Below are positions 8,508 to 15,954 of a DNA stretch of 42,114 nt, in pieces. Every line of letters starts with the position of its first letter. Within the stretch, counting starts at the first letter, position 1. The translations under genes were made by a program, and so were the position numbers. This DNA comes from an uncultured Clostridia bacterium. GTDB taxonomy: Bacteria; Bacillota; Clostridia; Oscillospirales; Oscillospiraceae. The notes beneath the pieces were generated by a model, which worked only from the letters and a program-made list of their open reading frames with translations, ran no database searches and was not told the DNA's origin. The DNA lies in contig CAMCKD010000006.1 of assembly GCA_945875335.1 (NCBI GenBank), positions 1 to 42,114 on the forward strand, in the 5' to 3' direction.

Positions 8508-8824
8508 CCATTCGTAGGGGCGGCTACCAGCCGCCCGCCAGGTAATGCAACTGAGTGTTCGGTTGAATGGTATCGTCCAAAATAATTGCCCAGCCACTGT
8601 AGGGGAGGCTCTCAGCCTCCCGCCAGCTTTTGGCTACTGAGTGTTTCGTTGAATGGTAATATGTTGGAAATTAGTACGAATTCGCCCAACATTTCTATAA
8701 TTAGACCCCTGTACCGCGCGGGAGGCTGAGAGCCTCCCCTACAGTTAAACCGTTGCCCGGTACCATTCAACCATCCGCTCAGGCGTCCAACGTTGCGGGC
8801 GGCTGGTAGCCGCCCCTACGATGG
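8508..8824. repeat. nested palindromic repeat island (MITE-like)
   Basis: This non-coding stretch is built of nested inverted repeats. The outer pair is 8508-8538 with 8795-8824 (core GGGGCGGCTACCAGCCGCCC). The inner pair is 8597-8623 with 8718-8744 (core GGGGAGGCTCTCAGCCTCCC). Each arm is itself palindromic. A subunit around 'CTGAGTGTT..GTTGAATGGTA' occurs as direct copies (8551-8573, 8637-8658) and inverted at 8759-8782. A central pair, ATGTTGG/CCAACAT, spans 8661-8692. No ORF fits. The right flank (8832-8853) shares AGGTAAATACTTCTTTTGCT with 24557-24576, linking it to the element there. Confidence 0.75.
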
Positions 8825-8892
8825 CGTTGATTAGGTAAATACTTCTTTTGCTTTCTAACGCCGTAACTTCAACAGCTTTTTGCATTTTCCTC

Positions 8893-8921
8893 TTGTTTTT
8901 TTCCGGCTCTGCGGTTATAAT
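8893..8921 (+). promoter_or_regulatory. sigma-A promoter of the DUF1858 gene
   Basis: TTGTTT (8893-8898) and TATAAT (8916-8921) have a 17-bp spacer. AGGAGG (8938-8943) then precedes the ATG at 8952. Confidence 0.75.
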
Positions 8922-8951
8922 ATTCCAAGAAACAGATAGGAGGTCATTTTT

Positions 8952-9179
8952 ATGGCTGTAAAAATTGAAAAAGAAACCATCATCGGCGATATCCTGGACA
9001 TCGCGCCTCAGAGCGCTCCCCTGTTCTTTGCCATCGGCATGCACTGCCTGGGCTGCCCCTCCTCCCGGGGTGAGACGGTGGAAGAGGCCTGCATGGTGCA
9101 CGGGGTGGACTGCGACGGCTTCCTGGCTCAGCTGAATCACTTCCTGGAGGCTTACGAGGCAGAGCAGGCCAAGGGCTAA
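8952..9179 (+). CDS. DUF1858 domain protein with CxxC motif
   Basis: The 75-residue cytoplasmic protein is essentially one DUF1858 domain ('hybrid-cluster-protein-associated, disulfide redox' type). The fold begins IGDILDIAPQSAPLFFAIGM and ends its loop with C32-LG-C35-P, the conserved redox or metal-binding pair; a third Cys follows about a dozen residues later. Such proteins are common in strict anaerobes, and their partner is unknown here. It has its own promoter and an ideal ribosome site (AGGAGG 8 bp from ATG). A small hairpin follows it. Confidence 0.9.
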   Translation: MAVKIEKETIIGDILDIAPQSAPLFFAIGMHCLGCPSSRGETVEEACMVHGVDCDGFLAQLNHFLEAYEAEQAKG

Positions 9180-9197
9180 GAAATCGAGGGGCTTCCC

Positions 9198-9216
9198 AAG
9201 GGGCGGCCCCTTTTCT
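9198..9216 (+). terminator. short hairpin after the DUF1858 gene
   Basis: AAGGGG (9198-9203) pairs with CCCCTT (9207-9212) around a 3-nt loop and is followed by TTCTT. It is modest as a terminator, and readthrough into trmK is possible because no separate promoter is evident there. Confidence 0.55.
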
Positions 9217-9247
9217 TATGTCCATAGAATACCACAGGAGGTGTCCA

Positions 9248-9931
9248 ATGAAACTCCCACTTTCCAATCGCCTGAAAGCCTGCTGCCAATATGTCCGCCC
9301 TGGTGACCGGGTGGCGGATATCGGCTGCGACCATGGGTATCTCGGGATCCACCTGCTTCAAAGTGGAATTGCGTCCAAAGTGATTGCCTCGGATGTGAAG
9401 GAGGGCCCCCTGCACAGCGCCGTTGTCAATGCCCATAAATTCGGCGTTGAGGACAGAATCTCCTTTTATCTGTCCGACGGGGCCAGGAACATCCCCCGGG
9501 ATTTTGACTGCATGGTCTGCGCCGGGATGGGAGCGGACACCATGATCTCCATTCTGGAGGCTGCCCCCTGGCTGCGGGATTCCAAATACCGTCTGATTCT
9601 CCAATGCCAGAGCAAGCGCCCGGAGCTGCGCAAATACCTGGCCCAGGCCGGGTTCTCCATTTCCCGGGAAACGCTGGCCCAGGACGGGAAATTCCTCTAC
9701 CCTGTGATGGAGGTTTCCTATGGTCCCGACACTGTACCCGCTCCCTGGGAATATTACATCAGTCCTCAGCTATTAGCAGACCACTCTCCCCTATTTCCGG
9801 CGTTTCTGGCCCGGGTCATTGGCGGGTTGGATGAAAGCCTCAAGGGTCTGCAGCGGGAGGGCGGCGAAAAATATGAAGCGGTTAACGAAATACTGCGGCA
9901 CCTGCGGGAGCTGGAAGGAGTGAACCCATGA
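9248..9931 (+). CDS. trmK: tRNA (adenine22-N1)-methyltransferase, TrmK family
   Basis: The 227-residue class I SAM-dependent methyltransferase belongs to the TrmK (YqfN) family, which methylates N1 of A22 in tRNA. SAM motif I is VADIGCDHGYLG near residue 23. The acidic ribose-binding position follows strand 2 (VIASDVKEGPL), and motif IV-like MVCAGMGADTM lies near 95. The start at 9248 is chosen because AGGAGG (9236-9241) is 6 bp upstream; the longer frame from 9218 lacks a site. Its stop overlaps the start of nif3 (ATGA), a conserved trmK-nif3 pairing also seen in Bacillus. Confidence 0.9.
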   Translation: MKLPLSNRLKACCQYVRPGDRVADIGCDHGYLGIHLLQSGIASKVIASDVKEGPLHSAVVNAHKFGVEDRISFYLSDGARNIPRDFDCMVCAGMGADTMISILEAAPWLRDSKYRLILQCQSKRPELRKYLAQAGFSISRETLAQDGKFLYPVMEVSYGPDTVPAPWEYYISPQLLADHSPLFPAFLARVIGGLDESLKGLQREGGEKYEAVNEILRHLRELEGVNP

Positions 9932-10719
9932 CAACCGTTAAAGACATCATTCAATGGATGGAGACCATTGCGCCCCAGGCCAAAAAGGAAAGCTGGGACA
10001 ATGTGGGGTTGCTCTGCGGCCGGGAGGACAAGGAAGTGCACACCGTTCTGGTGGCGCTGGATCCCTTCGAGGATGTGGCCGATGAAGCAGTGGAACTTGG
10101 CGCTGACCTGATTCTGACCCACCACCCCCTGATTTTCAATCCACTGTATGCCGTCACCGACGGAACAGCCATCGGCAGAACCATTTTCACCCTGGTGCGC
10201 CACGATATCTCCGCCTTCAACGCCCACACCAATCTGGACATTGCCCCGGAGGGCGTGAATCACCAGTTGGCTATCACTCTGGGGCTGGAAAATGTCTCCG
10301 AAATTGACCCCGTGGAAACAGATGACAGCGGTGCCGTCTGGGGTCTTCTCCGCCGGGGCACCGTAACAGAACAGCCTTTGGAGGAATTTCTGCCCAGTGT
10401 TAAGGAAGCGCTCCAGGCCCCGGGGCTTCGCTATGCCTCCGGGGGAAAGCCGGTGCACATCGTTGCCGTGGGCGGCGGAGCCTGCGCCGAGGAATGGCCT
10501 GCGGTGCTGCGGGCCGGGTGCGACACCTTTATCACCTCCGATGTGAGATACAACGATTTCTGGGACGCCAGGGATGCCGGACTGAACATCATCGATGCCG
10601 GGCATTTCTACACGGAAAACCCGGTTTGTCCCTATTTGCGAAACTCCATCCGGGCCGCTTTCCCGGAACTGAATGTGGTACTGTCTCAAAAGCACCGGGA
10701 CTGCATGAAATTTTATTGA
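9928..10719 (+). CDS. Nif3-like dinuclear metal centre protein
   Basis: The 263-residue protein belongs to the Nif3/YqfO/NGG1p-interacting family, which forms hexameric rings with a dinuclear metal site. The ligands are visible: the HH pair in LILTHHPLIF (about 61-70), His/Asp in AHTNLD (about 97-102), and the C-terminal DAGHFYTEN (His and Glu). It lacks the long PII-like insert of larger homologues. Function is unproven in the family; GTP cyclohydrolase-like activity has been proposed. It is translationally coupled to trmK by a 4-bp overlap. Confidence 0.92.
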   Translation: MTTVKDIIQWMETIAPQAKKESWDNVGLLCGREDKEVHTVLVALDPFEDVADEAVELGADLILTHHPLIFNPLYAVTDGTAIGRTIFTLVRHDISAFNAHTNLDIAPEGVNHQLAITLGLENVSEIDPVETDDSGAVWGLLRRGTVTEQPLEEFLPSVKEALQAPGLRYASGGKPVHIVAVGGGACAEEWPAVLRAGCDTFITSDVRYNDFWDARDAGLNIIDAGHFYTENPVCPYLRNSIRAAFPELNVVLSQKHRDCMKFY

Positions 10720-10738
10720 GGTTTTTCGGTATTTGGTG

Positions 10739-10767
10739 TTGATTTTTTGATTTTACAGTGCTAAAAT
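10739..10767 (+). promoter_or_regulatory. sigma-A promoter of yebC
   Basis: TTGATT (10739-10744) and TAAAAT (10762-10767) have a 17-bp spacer and lie about 46 bp before the ATG. Confidence 0.7.
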
Positions 10768-10813
10768 AGATTGAACATTTTTTGAAACAACTCCAGAAGG
10801 GAAGATTTACTTT

Positions 10814-11548
10814 ATGTCAGGACATTCCAAATGGCATAACATTCAGAAAACCAAAGGTGCCCAGGACGCCAAGCGCGCCGCCGCCTTTACCAAGATCGCC
10901 AAGGAAATGATCGTCGCCGTGAAGGAAGGCGGCGGTGCCACCGATCCCGCCTACAACTCCCGCCTGGCCACCATCATCACCAAGGCCAAGGCTGCCAACA
11001 TGCCCAACGACAACATCAAGCGGGTACTGGAAAAGGCCGCCAGCTCCGGCAGCGGCGAGAGCTACGAAGCCATCACCTACGAAGGCTATGGCCCCGGCGG
11101 CGTGGCTGTCATTGTGGAGGCCATGACCGATAACCGCAACCGCACCGCCGGTTCCGTTCGTCACCACTTTGACAAGTACGGCGGCAACCTGGGCGCCAAT
11201 GGCTGCGTCAGCTGGTCCTTCGACAAGAAGGGCGTGCTGGTCATCGACAATGAGGACGGCGACCTGGACGAGGATACGGTGATGATGGATGCCATGGACT
11301 GCGGCGCCGATGACTTTGAGCCGGAAGAGGACTGCTTCACCGTCTACACCACCCCCGATGACTTCAACGCCGTGGCCGATGCCCTCACCGCCAAGAACTA
11401 CAGCTTCGCCTCCGCTCAGATTGAAATGGTTCCCCAGAACTATGTCAAGCTCTCCCCCGAGGATGCGGAGAAGATGGAGAAGATGCTGGATCTCTTCGAC
11501 GATGACGACGACGTGCAGAACACCTGGCACAACTGGGATCAGGAATAA
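10814..11548 (+). CDS. YebC/PmpR (TACO1) family protein
   Basis: The 244-residue protein opens with the family hallmark SGHSKWHNIQKTKGAQDAKR, followed by the NARLATIITKAKAANMP-type helix and the GPGGVAVIVEAMTDNRNRT segment. Its length equals the family norm. Members were first annotated as transcriptional regulators (PmpR); later work ties homologues to ribosomes and translation of difficult motifs. Codon use is strongly biased to C-ending codons, suggesting high expression. It is single-gene, with its own promoter and a good terminator at 11557-11590. Confidence 0.93.
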   Translation: MSGHSKWHNIQKTKGAQDAKRAAAFTKIAKEMIVAVKEGGGATDPAYNSRLATIITKAKAANMPNDNIKRVLEKAASSGSGESYEAITYEGYGPGGVAVIVEAMTDNRNRTAGSVRHHFDKYGGNLGANGCVSWSFDKKGVLVIDNEDGDLDEDTVMMDAMDCGADDFEPEEDCFTVYTTPDDFNAVADALTAKNYSFASAQIEMVPQNYVKLSPEDAEKMEKMLDLFDDDDDVQNTWHNWDQE

Positions 11549-11556
11549 CAATCCAA

Positions 11557-11590
11557 GGCTGCTTTCCACCCGGAGAGCAGCCTCTTTTTT
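11557..11590 (+). terminator. intrinsic terminator of yebC
   Basis: GGCTGCT (11557-11563) pairs with AGCAGCC (11576-11582), followed by CTTTTTT, eight bases after the stop codon. Confidence 0.85.
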
Positions 11591-11611
11591 CTGAAAATGC
11601 CAATTCAGCAC

Positions 11612-11640
11612 TTGCGTCAACGGCGCTGTTCGATTATAAT
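11612..11640 (+). promoter_or_regulatory. sigma-A promoter of the membrane protein gene at 11676
   Basis: TTGCGT (11612-11617) and perfect TATAAT (11635-11640) have a 17-bp spacer. Confidence 0.75.
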
Positions 11641-11675
11641 ATAGTCAGGATTTTGTCAAAAAGGGAGGGATTGGG

Positions 11676-12641
11676 TTGAATTCCATGTATACCTGTGAAT
11701 GCGCCGACGGCAGAACCATTACCGGCCTCTCCCGCTGGGATTTGGCGGAGCTGAAAAAAATGTCCCCCCTGGAGCTGGCCAAGGTTCTGACACAGCTGCG
11801 GGATTTCTCCCGATATTATGAGGCCGCCTTCTTCTATCCAGCCCAGTCTCTGAAAACAGAAGCTGCCCTGTTGGAACGGAGATTCTCGCAGGCCCGGAAT
11901 TTGGTCATTTTCAGCGGTGCGGTGGCGGGCATTTTCACGCTGCTGTGGCTCATTCTGGTGATCATACCCTTCCTGCGGTTTTCCGGGCTGACCATGCTGA
12001 TGGCCGTGCTGACCCTCATCAGCATCCTTGTACTGATTCCCTTATTGTTCTACTTTGTTGCCGCCCAGGGAAATCGAACCAAACGCCTGCCTTACATCCG
12101 TTCCTCACTGGAACAGTTGCGTCAGCAGGAAGAAAAGGAAATCTACGGCACCTATGTGGAATATCTTATTGGCGGCTATCTGATCTCCCCGGAATACAGC
12201 CTGTTCAGCCAGGCCATTGAGCTGATGATCCAAGCCCTCAGCTCCCGTCGGGCCACAAATATCTCCGGGGCAGTCCTGCTGTGCAAGAAGAAATTCGGAA
12301 AATCCCCGGTGCCTCGGATCATCACCTCCCTGCACGCTGTCAGTGACTCTGCCGCTCCACGCAAAACCAAAACAGAATCTGCCCCACAGAAGCTCAGCCT
12401 GAACCAGCTGGAAAATCAGGGCCCGGATATCCAGGTGCTGCTGCAGCTTTCCGAGTACCTCCACGCCGCTGTCAAGAGCTACGCCGCCAACCAGCGAACC
12501 GCCTCCACCGGCCCGGACAGTATCTCCGCCACTCTGAGCAACGAGGAAGAAGCCCTGATTGCAGAATTCCGTCACCTCCAGGACGACGAGAAAAAGCGGA
12601 TTCGCCGGGTGGTACATAGCTTTTATACAAAGAAATACTAA
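11676..12641 (+). CDS. two-helix membrane protein of unknown function
   Basis: I do not recognise this 321-residue protein. It has a cytoplasmic-looking N-terminus with two close cysteines (CECADGRTITG), two adjacent transmembrane helices (about 76-99 and 104-128), then a long mostly helical soluble region with basic and polar stretches and an acidic/basic C-terminus (EFRHLQDDEKKRIRRVVHSF). The start is taken as TTG at 11676: GGGAGG (11663-11668) is 7 bp from it but 16 bp from the ATG at 11685. It stands alone between its own promoter and the hairpin at 12645. No catalytic motif is visible. Confidence 0.8.
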   Translation: MNSMYTCECADGRTITGLSRWDLAELKKMSPLELAKVLTQLRDFSRYYEAAFFYPAQSLKTEAALLERRFSQARNLVIFSGAVAGIFTLLWLILVIIPFLRFSGLTMLMAVLTLISILVLIPLLFYFVAAQGNRTKRLPYIRSSLEQLRQQEEKEIYGTYVEYLIGGYLISPEYSLFSQAIELMIQALSSRRATNISGAVLLCKKKFGKSPVPRIITSLHAVSDSAAPRKTKTESAPQKLSLNQLENQGPDIQVLLQLSEYLHAAVKSYAANQRTASTGPDSISATLSNEEEALIAEFRHLQDDEKKRIRRVVHSFYTKKY

Positions 12642-12644
12642 ATT

Positions 12645-12683
12645 CAGCCCGTGTACCTGGAAGAAAACCAAGTACACGGGCTG
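12645..12683. terminator. bidirectional hairpin between convergent genes
   Basis: A perfect 12-bp stem (12645-12656 with 12672-12683) with a 15-nt loop lies between two convergent coding regions. Only short T runs follow on either side. Confidence 0.7.
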
Positions 12684-12703
12684 ATGCTTATTTATTTGCC
12701 CTG

Positions 12704-13549
12704 TTACACAGACACAGGAGCAAGCCACTGTTTCACCTGCTCAACGCTGACATCCACTGCCTTTGCAATGGAAGCTACATCCAGGCCCATAGAATGAAGG
12801 TTGAGAGCTGTCTGCTTCGCCTTCTTCAACTCACCTTCTGCACGACCTTCTGCACGACCCTCTGCGCGGCTCTTATCTCTCATCATTTCCATTTCTCTGC
12901 ACATTTCGCTCACTCCTTCCGGTGATTCTTTCAGATAACGGGTACGCTGGGCCAGCAGATCAATCTGCATGTCATTCGGATTGGTGCAATTGAAGTCATG
13001 CATCAGCTTGCCCAGATCGGTTTCTCCACGGTACTCTCCATTCACATATAATATATATGCCCCATCGTCAAAGGATTTTCCTGTGGTCAGATTCATCCGC
13101 TGAATTTGATAGATCGGTTCTTTCTCGCCAAAGAAATCCTTTTCTGTGATGAAGATTGTATAGGTATCCGGCAAATCATCAAAACACTGGCCCTTATCCA
13201 GATTCTCCACATCCATCACGCTGGAATGATACCTTGCCCGATGGGGCCCGGCACCCCGGTCGGCTCTTTGAATCTCAATATCGTATTTTTTCCCAGAGGT
13301 ATCCGTTGCATACGCATCCAGACAAATTGTACGGGCTCCGGTAACCCGCTTCATATCCGCCTGGGTTTCAAAGGACTGCACATGCAAATCCGACTTTCCA
13401 ATGATAATTCTCAGAACCAGCTGAACCAAGTCTCCATTCTTCTTAAAAAGGCTCCTCATAAAATCATCGTCCATGGGACGAAATCCCCGAAGGCGCTGTA
13501 GGTCTTCCTGATGCTCCCGTTCTTTTCGCAGCCGTTCTGACTCTGTCAT
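12704..13549 (-). CDS. Rpn-family PD-(D/E)XK recombination-promoting nuclease
   Basis: The 281-residue protein resembles the Rpn/PD-(D/E)XK transposase-like family, DNA endonucleases thought to promote RecA-independent recombination. The N-terminal MDDDFMRSLF segment is typical, and the nuclease core has LDAYATDTSGKKYDIEIQ, the D...E-x-Q variant of the motif common in this family. The mid region LLAQRTRYLKE matches family members. Near the C-terminus an (RAEG)n run is encoded by 12-nt tandem repeats and precedes an HTH-like tail (MGLDVASIAKAVDVSVEQVKQWL). ATG 13549 is preferred to GTG 13558 because AGAGG is suitably spaced. Members often occur in many diverse copies per genome. Confidence 0.85.
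   Translation of the reverse strand: MTESERLRKEREHQEDLQRLRGFRPMDDDFMRSLFKKNGDLVQLVLRIIIGKSDLHVQSFETQADMKRVTGARTICLDAYATDTSGKKYDIEIQRADRGAGPHRARYHSSVMDVENLDKGQCFDDLPDTYTIFITEKDFFGEKEPIYQIQRMNLTTGKSFDDGAYILYVNGEYRGETDLGKLMHDFNCTNPNDMQIDLLAQRTRYLKESPEGVSEMCREMEMMRDKSRAEGRAEGRAEGELKKAKQTALNLHSMGLDVASIAKAVDVSVEQVKQWLAPVSV
12834..12869. repeat. 12-bp tandem repeat coding (RAEG)n
   Basis: Three consecutive imperfect 12-bp units within the nuclease gene encode RAEGRAEGRAEG. Such in-frame repeats can vary in copy number by slippage without breaking the frame. Confidence 0.8.
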
Positions 13550-13596
13550 CGGATACACCTCTCAGATTCCCGTAAAGAATCATTTGTTCTGTACTC

Positions 13597-13625
13597 ATTC
13601 TAGCATATCAATTCCATTTTTTCAA
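13597..13625 (-). promoter_or_regulatory. sigma-A promoter of the Rpn-family gene
   Basis: Minus-strand TTGAAA (13620-13625) and TAGAAT (13597-13602) have a 17-bp spacer. Confidence 0.7.
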
Positions 13626-13649
13626 GAATCGTTGGTTTCAAATCTGTAA

Positions 13650-13890
13650 AAATTAAGAAAGAGCCAGGGATATGGAACAAATCAAGAATTGAATAGGGTT
13701 TATAAGGGAATTTTCAGCCAGTTGGAATTGGCGATGATACCAAGCCGTGTGCGGTCTGGTATGGCAAATGCCAAGGCCAAGGGCAAGTAGATCGGCCGCC
13801 CGCAAATAACCGCCGACAGCATTCCCGCAATCTTCCTCCGGCACTATATTCCTCAAAACCGTCCACGAAAGTTTTCTCTCTTGGGAAGCA
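13650..13890 (+). pseudogene. remnant of a serine recombinase (resolvase/invertase family)
   Basis: One plus-strand frame, interrupted by TAG at 13788, reads FSQLELAMI, then RVRSGMANAKAKGK, stop, IGRPQITADSIPAIF and LRHYIP. That is the junction between the catalytic domain's E-helix and the C-terminal helix-turn-helix of small serine recombinases (consensus 'F..LER..I.ERV..G..NAKAKGK.IGRP'). The N-terminal catalytic serine region is absent and the DNA-binding end degrades after 13860, so it is a truncated, nonsense-mutated fossil. The rest of the 13560-14043 gap holds only the nuclease promoter and the hairpin at 13936. Confidence 0.6.
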
Positions 13891-13935
13891 CATCTTCATT
13901 TTCTTCATCAAAAACACCCTCCAAAACGCAAAAAT

Positions 13936-13979
13936 AGGAAGCACATCATTACTCTTTTGGGGAGTAGGATGTGCTTCCT
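13936..13979. terminator. hairpin terminator after the GGGtGRT gene
   Basis: A 12-bp perfect stem (13936-13947 with 13968-13979) has T-rich sequence on the minus-strand exit (TATTTTTGCG), so it can end the minus-strand operon. A T-rich exit also exists on the plus strand. Confidence 0.75.
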
Positions 13980-14043
13980 TGCTTTATTTTTGCGAAAAGT
14001 AGGGTTTGAACTTTTTGTAGTTCAAAATAAGGGTTTTACCCTC

Positions 14044-15042
14044 TTACTTCAGGCTCTCAGCAACGGCCACAGCCACGGAGACGGTAGCGCCGACCATGGG
14101 GTTGTTGCCCATGCCCAGGAAGCCCATCATTTCCACGTGAGCGGGGACGGAGGAGGAACCGGCGAACTGGGCATCGCTGTGCATACGGCCCATGGTGTCG
14201 GTCATGCCGTAGGAAGCGGGGCCAGCGGCCATGTTGTCAGGATGCAGGGTACGGCCCGTGCCGCCGCCGGAGGCCACGGAGAAGTACTTCTTGCCCTGCT
14301 CGATGCATTCCTTCTTGTAGGTACCGGCGACAGGATGCTGGAACCGGGTGGGGTTGGTGGAGTTGCCGGTGATGGAAACATCCACGCCCTCATGGTGCAT
14401 GACGGCAACGCCCTCGCGGACATCGTCAGCACCGAAGCAGCGGACAGCGGCCCGCTCGCCGTCGGAATACTTGTACTCCTTGACGATCTTCAGCTCGCCG
14501 GTGTAGTAGTCGAACTGGGTCTGGACATAGGTGAAGCCATTGATCCGGGAGATGATCTGAGCAGCGTCCTTGCCCAGGCCGTTCAGGATGACCCGCAGGG
14601 GCTCCTTACGAGCCTTGTTGGCGGAGCGGGCGATGCCGATGGCACCCTCAGCAGCAGCGAAGGACTCGTGGCCAGCCAGGAAGGCGAAGCACTTGGTCTC
14701 GTCCCGCAGCAGCATGGCACCCAGGTTGCCGTGGCCCAGGCCGACCTTCCGATCCTCGGCAACGGAGCCGTCGATGCAGAAAGCCTGCAGGCCGATGCCG
14801 ATGGCCTCAGCAGCCTCGGCGGCGTTCTTCACGCCCTTCTTCAGAGCGATTGCAGCGCCCACGGTGTAAGCCCAGCAGGCGTTCTCAAAGCAGATGGGCT
14901 GAATGCCCTTGACGATCTCGTAGGGGTCGAAGCCCTTGGACTGGCACAGCTCGCGGCACTCTTCCACGGAGGACAGGCCATACTGCGCGAGGACACCATT
15001 GATCTTGTCAATTCTTCTTTCGTAACTTTCAAACAAAGCCAT
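14044..15042 (-). CDS. GGGtGRT family protein (unknown function)
   Basis: The 332-residue soluble protein contains the defining motif SVASGGGTGRTLHPDN near residue 272 and a Gly/Ala-rich C-terminus (GFLGMGNNPMVGATVSVAVAVAE). Databases name the family only by this motif. Several cysteines are scattered through it (SVEECRELCQ, PICFENACW, AFCIDGS, TKCFAF, VRCFG), compatible with metal or cluster handling but not organised as a known site. It lies 15 bp downstream of a NifU-like scaffold with an AGGAGG site. Codon use is very biased, like yebC and prs, implying abundant expression. The fixed pairing suggests the scaffold delivers Fe-S clusters to, or works with, this protein; that is inference. 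Confidence 0.88.
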   Translation of the reverse strand: MALFESYERRIDKINGVLAQYGLSSVEECRELCQSKGFDPYEIVKGIQPICFENACWAYTVGAAIALKKGVKNAAEAAEAIGIGLQAFCIDGSVAEDRKVGLGHGNLGAMLLRDETKCFAFLAGHESFAAAEGAIGIARSANKARKEPLRVILNGLGKDAAQIISRINGFTYVQTQFDYYTGELKIVKEYKYSDGERAAVRCFGADDVREGVAVMHHEGVDVSITGNSTNPTRFQHPVAGTYKKECIEQGKKYFSVASGGGTGRTLHPDNMAAGPASYGMTDTMGRMHSDAQFAGSSSVPAHVEMMGFLGMGNNPMVGATVSVAVAVAESLK

Positions 15043-15057
15043 CGTCGTGTCCTCCTC

Positions 15058-15750
15058 TTATTCGTGGCGGGGGTCAATGTACTTGGGTGCGTTGTCGAAA
15101 CGACCGTAGTGACCCATAGCCTTCTTGTAGGCGGTGTTGGCGTCGTCGCCCTTCTTCATGAAGTCCATCATCTTGCCCAGGTTGACGAACTCGTAGCCGA
15201 TGATCAGGTTGTCATTGTCCAGAGCCACCCGGGTGACATAGCCTTCTGCCATTTCCAGATAACGGGGGCCCTTGGCGCGGGTGGCGAACATGGTGCCCAC
15301 CTGGCTGCGCAGGCCCTTGCCCAGGTCTTCCAGGGAAGCGCCAACCACCAGGCCGCCCTCAGAGAATGCGGACTGGCTGCGGCCATAGACGATCTGCAGG
15401 AACAGCTCCCGCATAGCGGTGTTGATGGCGTCGCACACCAGGTCGGTGTTCAGCGCCTCCAGAATGGTCTTGCCGATGAGAATCTCGGCAGCCATGGCGG
15501 CGGAGTGGGTCATGCCGGAGCAGCCGATGGTCTCCACCAGAGCCTCTTCGATGACGCCTTCCTTCACGTTCAGGGTCAGCTTGCAGGCACCCTGCTGGGG
15601 AGCACACCAGCCGATACCGTGGGTAAAGCCGCTGATGTCCTTGATTTCCTTGGCCTGCACCCACTTACCCTCTTCGGGAATGGGAGCGGGGCCATGGTAT
15701 GCGCCCTTGGCGACGGAGCACATATTCTGTACTTCTGCACTGTAAATCAT
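15058..15750 (-). CDS. NifU/IscU-like iron-sulfur scaffold protein, GGGtGRT-associated
   Basis: The 230-residue protein has the IscU/NifU-N fold signatures: GWCAPQQGACKLTLNV (equivalent to the first cluster-ligand loop) and TIGCSGMTHSAAMAAEILIGKTI-EAL (second Cys loop and helix). Another Cys is in LVCDAINTAM. It is longer than IscU, with an extra N-terminal stretch and a C-terminal domain ending PKYIDPRHE. The start at 15750 is chosen because AAAGGA precedes it and the upstream open frame runs through the leader hairpins. It is first in a two-gene operon, behind a perfect-consensus promoter and a structured leader. Confidence 0.87.
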   Translation of the reverse strand: MIYSAEVQNMCSVAKGAYHGPAPIPEEGKWVQAKEIKDISGFTHGIGWCAPQQGACKLTLNVKEGVIEEALVETIGCSGMTHSAAMAAEILIGKTILEALNTDLVCDAINTAMRELFLQIVYGRSQSAFSEGGLVVGASLEDLGKGLRSQVGTMFATRAKGPRYLEMAEGYVTRVALDNDNLIIGYEFVNLGKMMDFMKKGDDANTAYKKAMGHYGRFDNAPKYIDPRHE

Positions 15751-15772
15751 GGCAAAATTCCTTTCTTTCAAA

Positions 15773-15848
15773 AGGCGGTCGCCCGCCTTAGGATTACGAT
15801 TCCGAAATTGCGGATGGGGAACAAACCGCCTAAACAGCCGCAATCTCC
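15773..15848 (-). promoter_or_regulatory. structured 5' leader, attenuator-like, upstream of the nifU-like gene
   Basis: In the minus-strand transcript, ATTGCGG (15844-15838) pairs with CCGCAAT (15813-15807). AGGCGG (15788-15783) forms a tetraloop hairpin with CCGCCT (15778-15773), followed by UUUU, just before the ribosome site. A third segment, AGGCGGU (15831-15825), inside the loop of the first hairpin can pair with ACCGCCU (15779-15773) instead. The terminator-like hairpin and the alternative pairing are therefore mutually exclusive. Sequence shows the pairings; a regulatory role is inferred. Confidence 0.45.
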
Positions 15849-15854
15849 TGCTAC

Positions 15855-15883
15855 ATTATACATTCTGTGAAGAGAAATGTCAA
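15855..15883 (-). promoter_or_regulatory. perfect-consensus sigma-A promoter of the nifU-like/GGGtGRT operon
   Basis: The minus strand carries TTGACA (15878-15883), a 17-bp spacer and TATAAT (15855-15860), all at consensus. This predicts very strong transcription. Confidence 0.9.
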
Positions 15884-15954
15884 TTGTGGAAGAAAAACAA
15901 TCCGTACAAAAACACTGATTGAAAAAACGCTGCTTTGTCGAAAACGGCAGAATG

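Noticed and set aside
8508-8824. CRISPR array
   Set aside because: Repeats are inverted and nested rather than direct and evenly spaced; there are no spacers or cas genes.
13653-13856. Small minus-strand ORF in the gap
   Set aside because: It is antisense to the recombinase remnant and has no ribosome site.
13957-15870. 637-codon plus-strand frame antisense to the GGGtGRT/NifU-like pair
   Set aside because: The minus strand has conserved families, Shine-Dalgarno sites and a consensus promoter; the plus frame has none of these.
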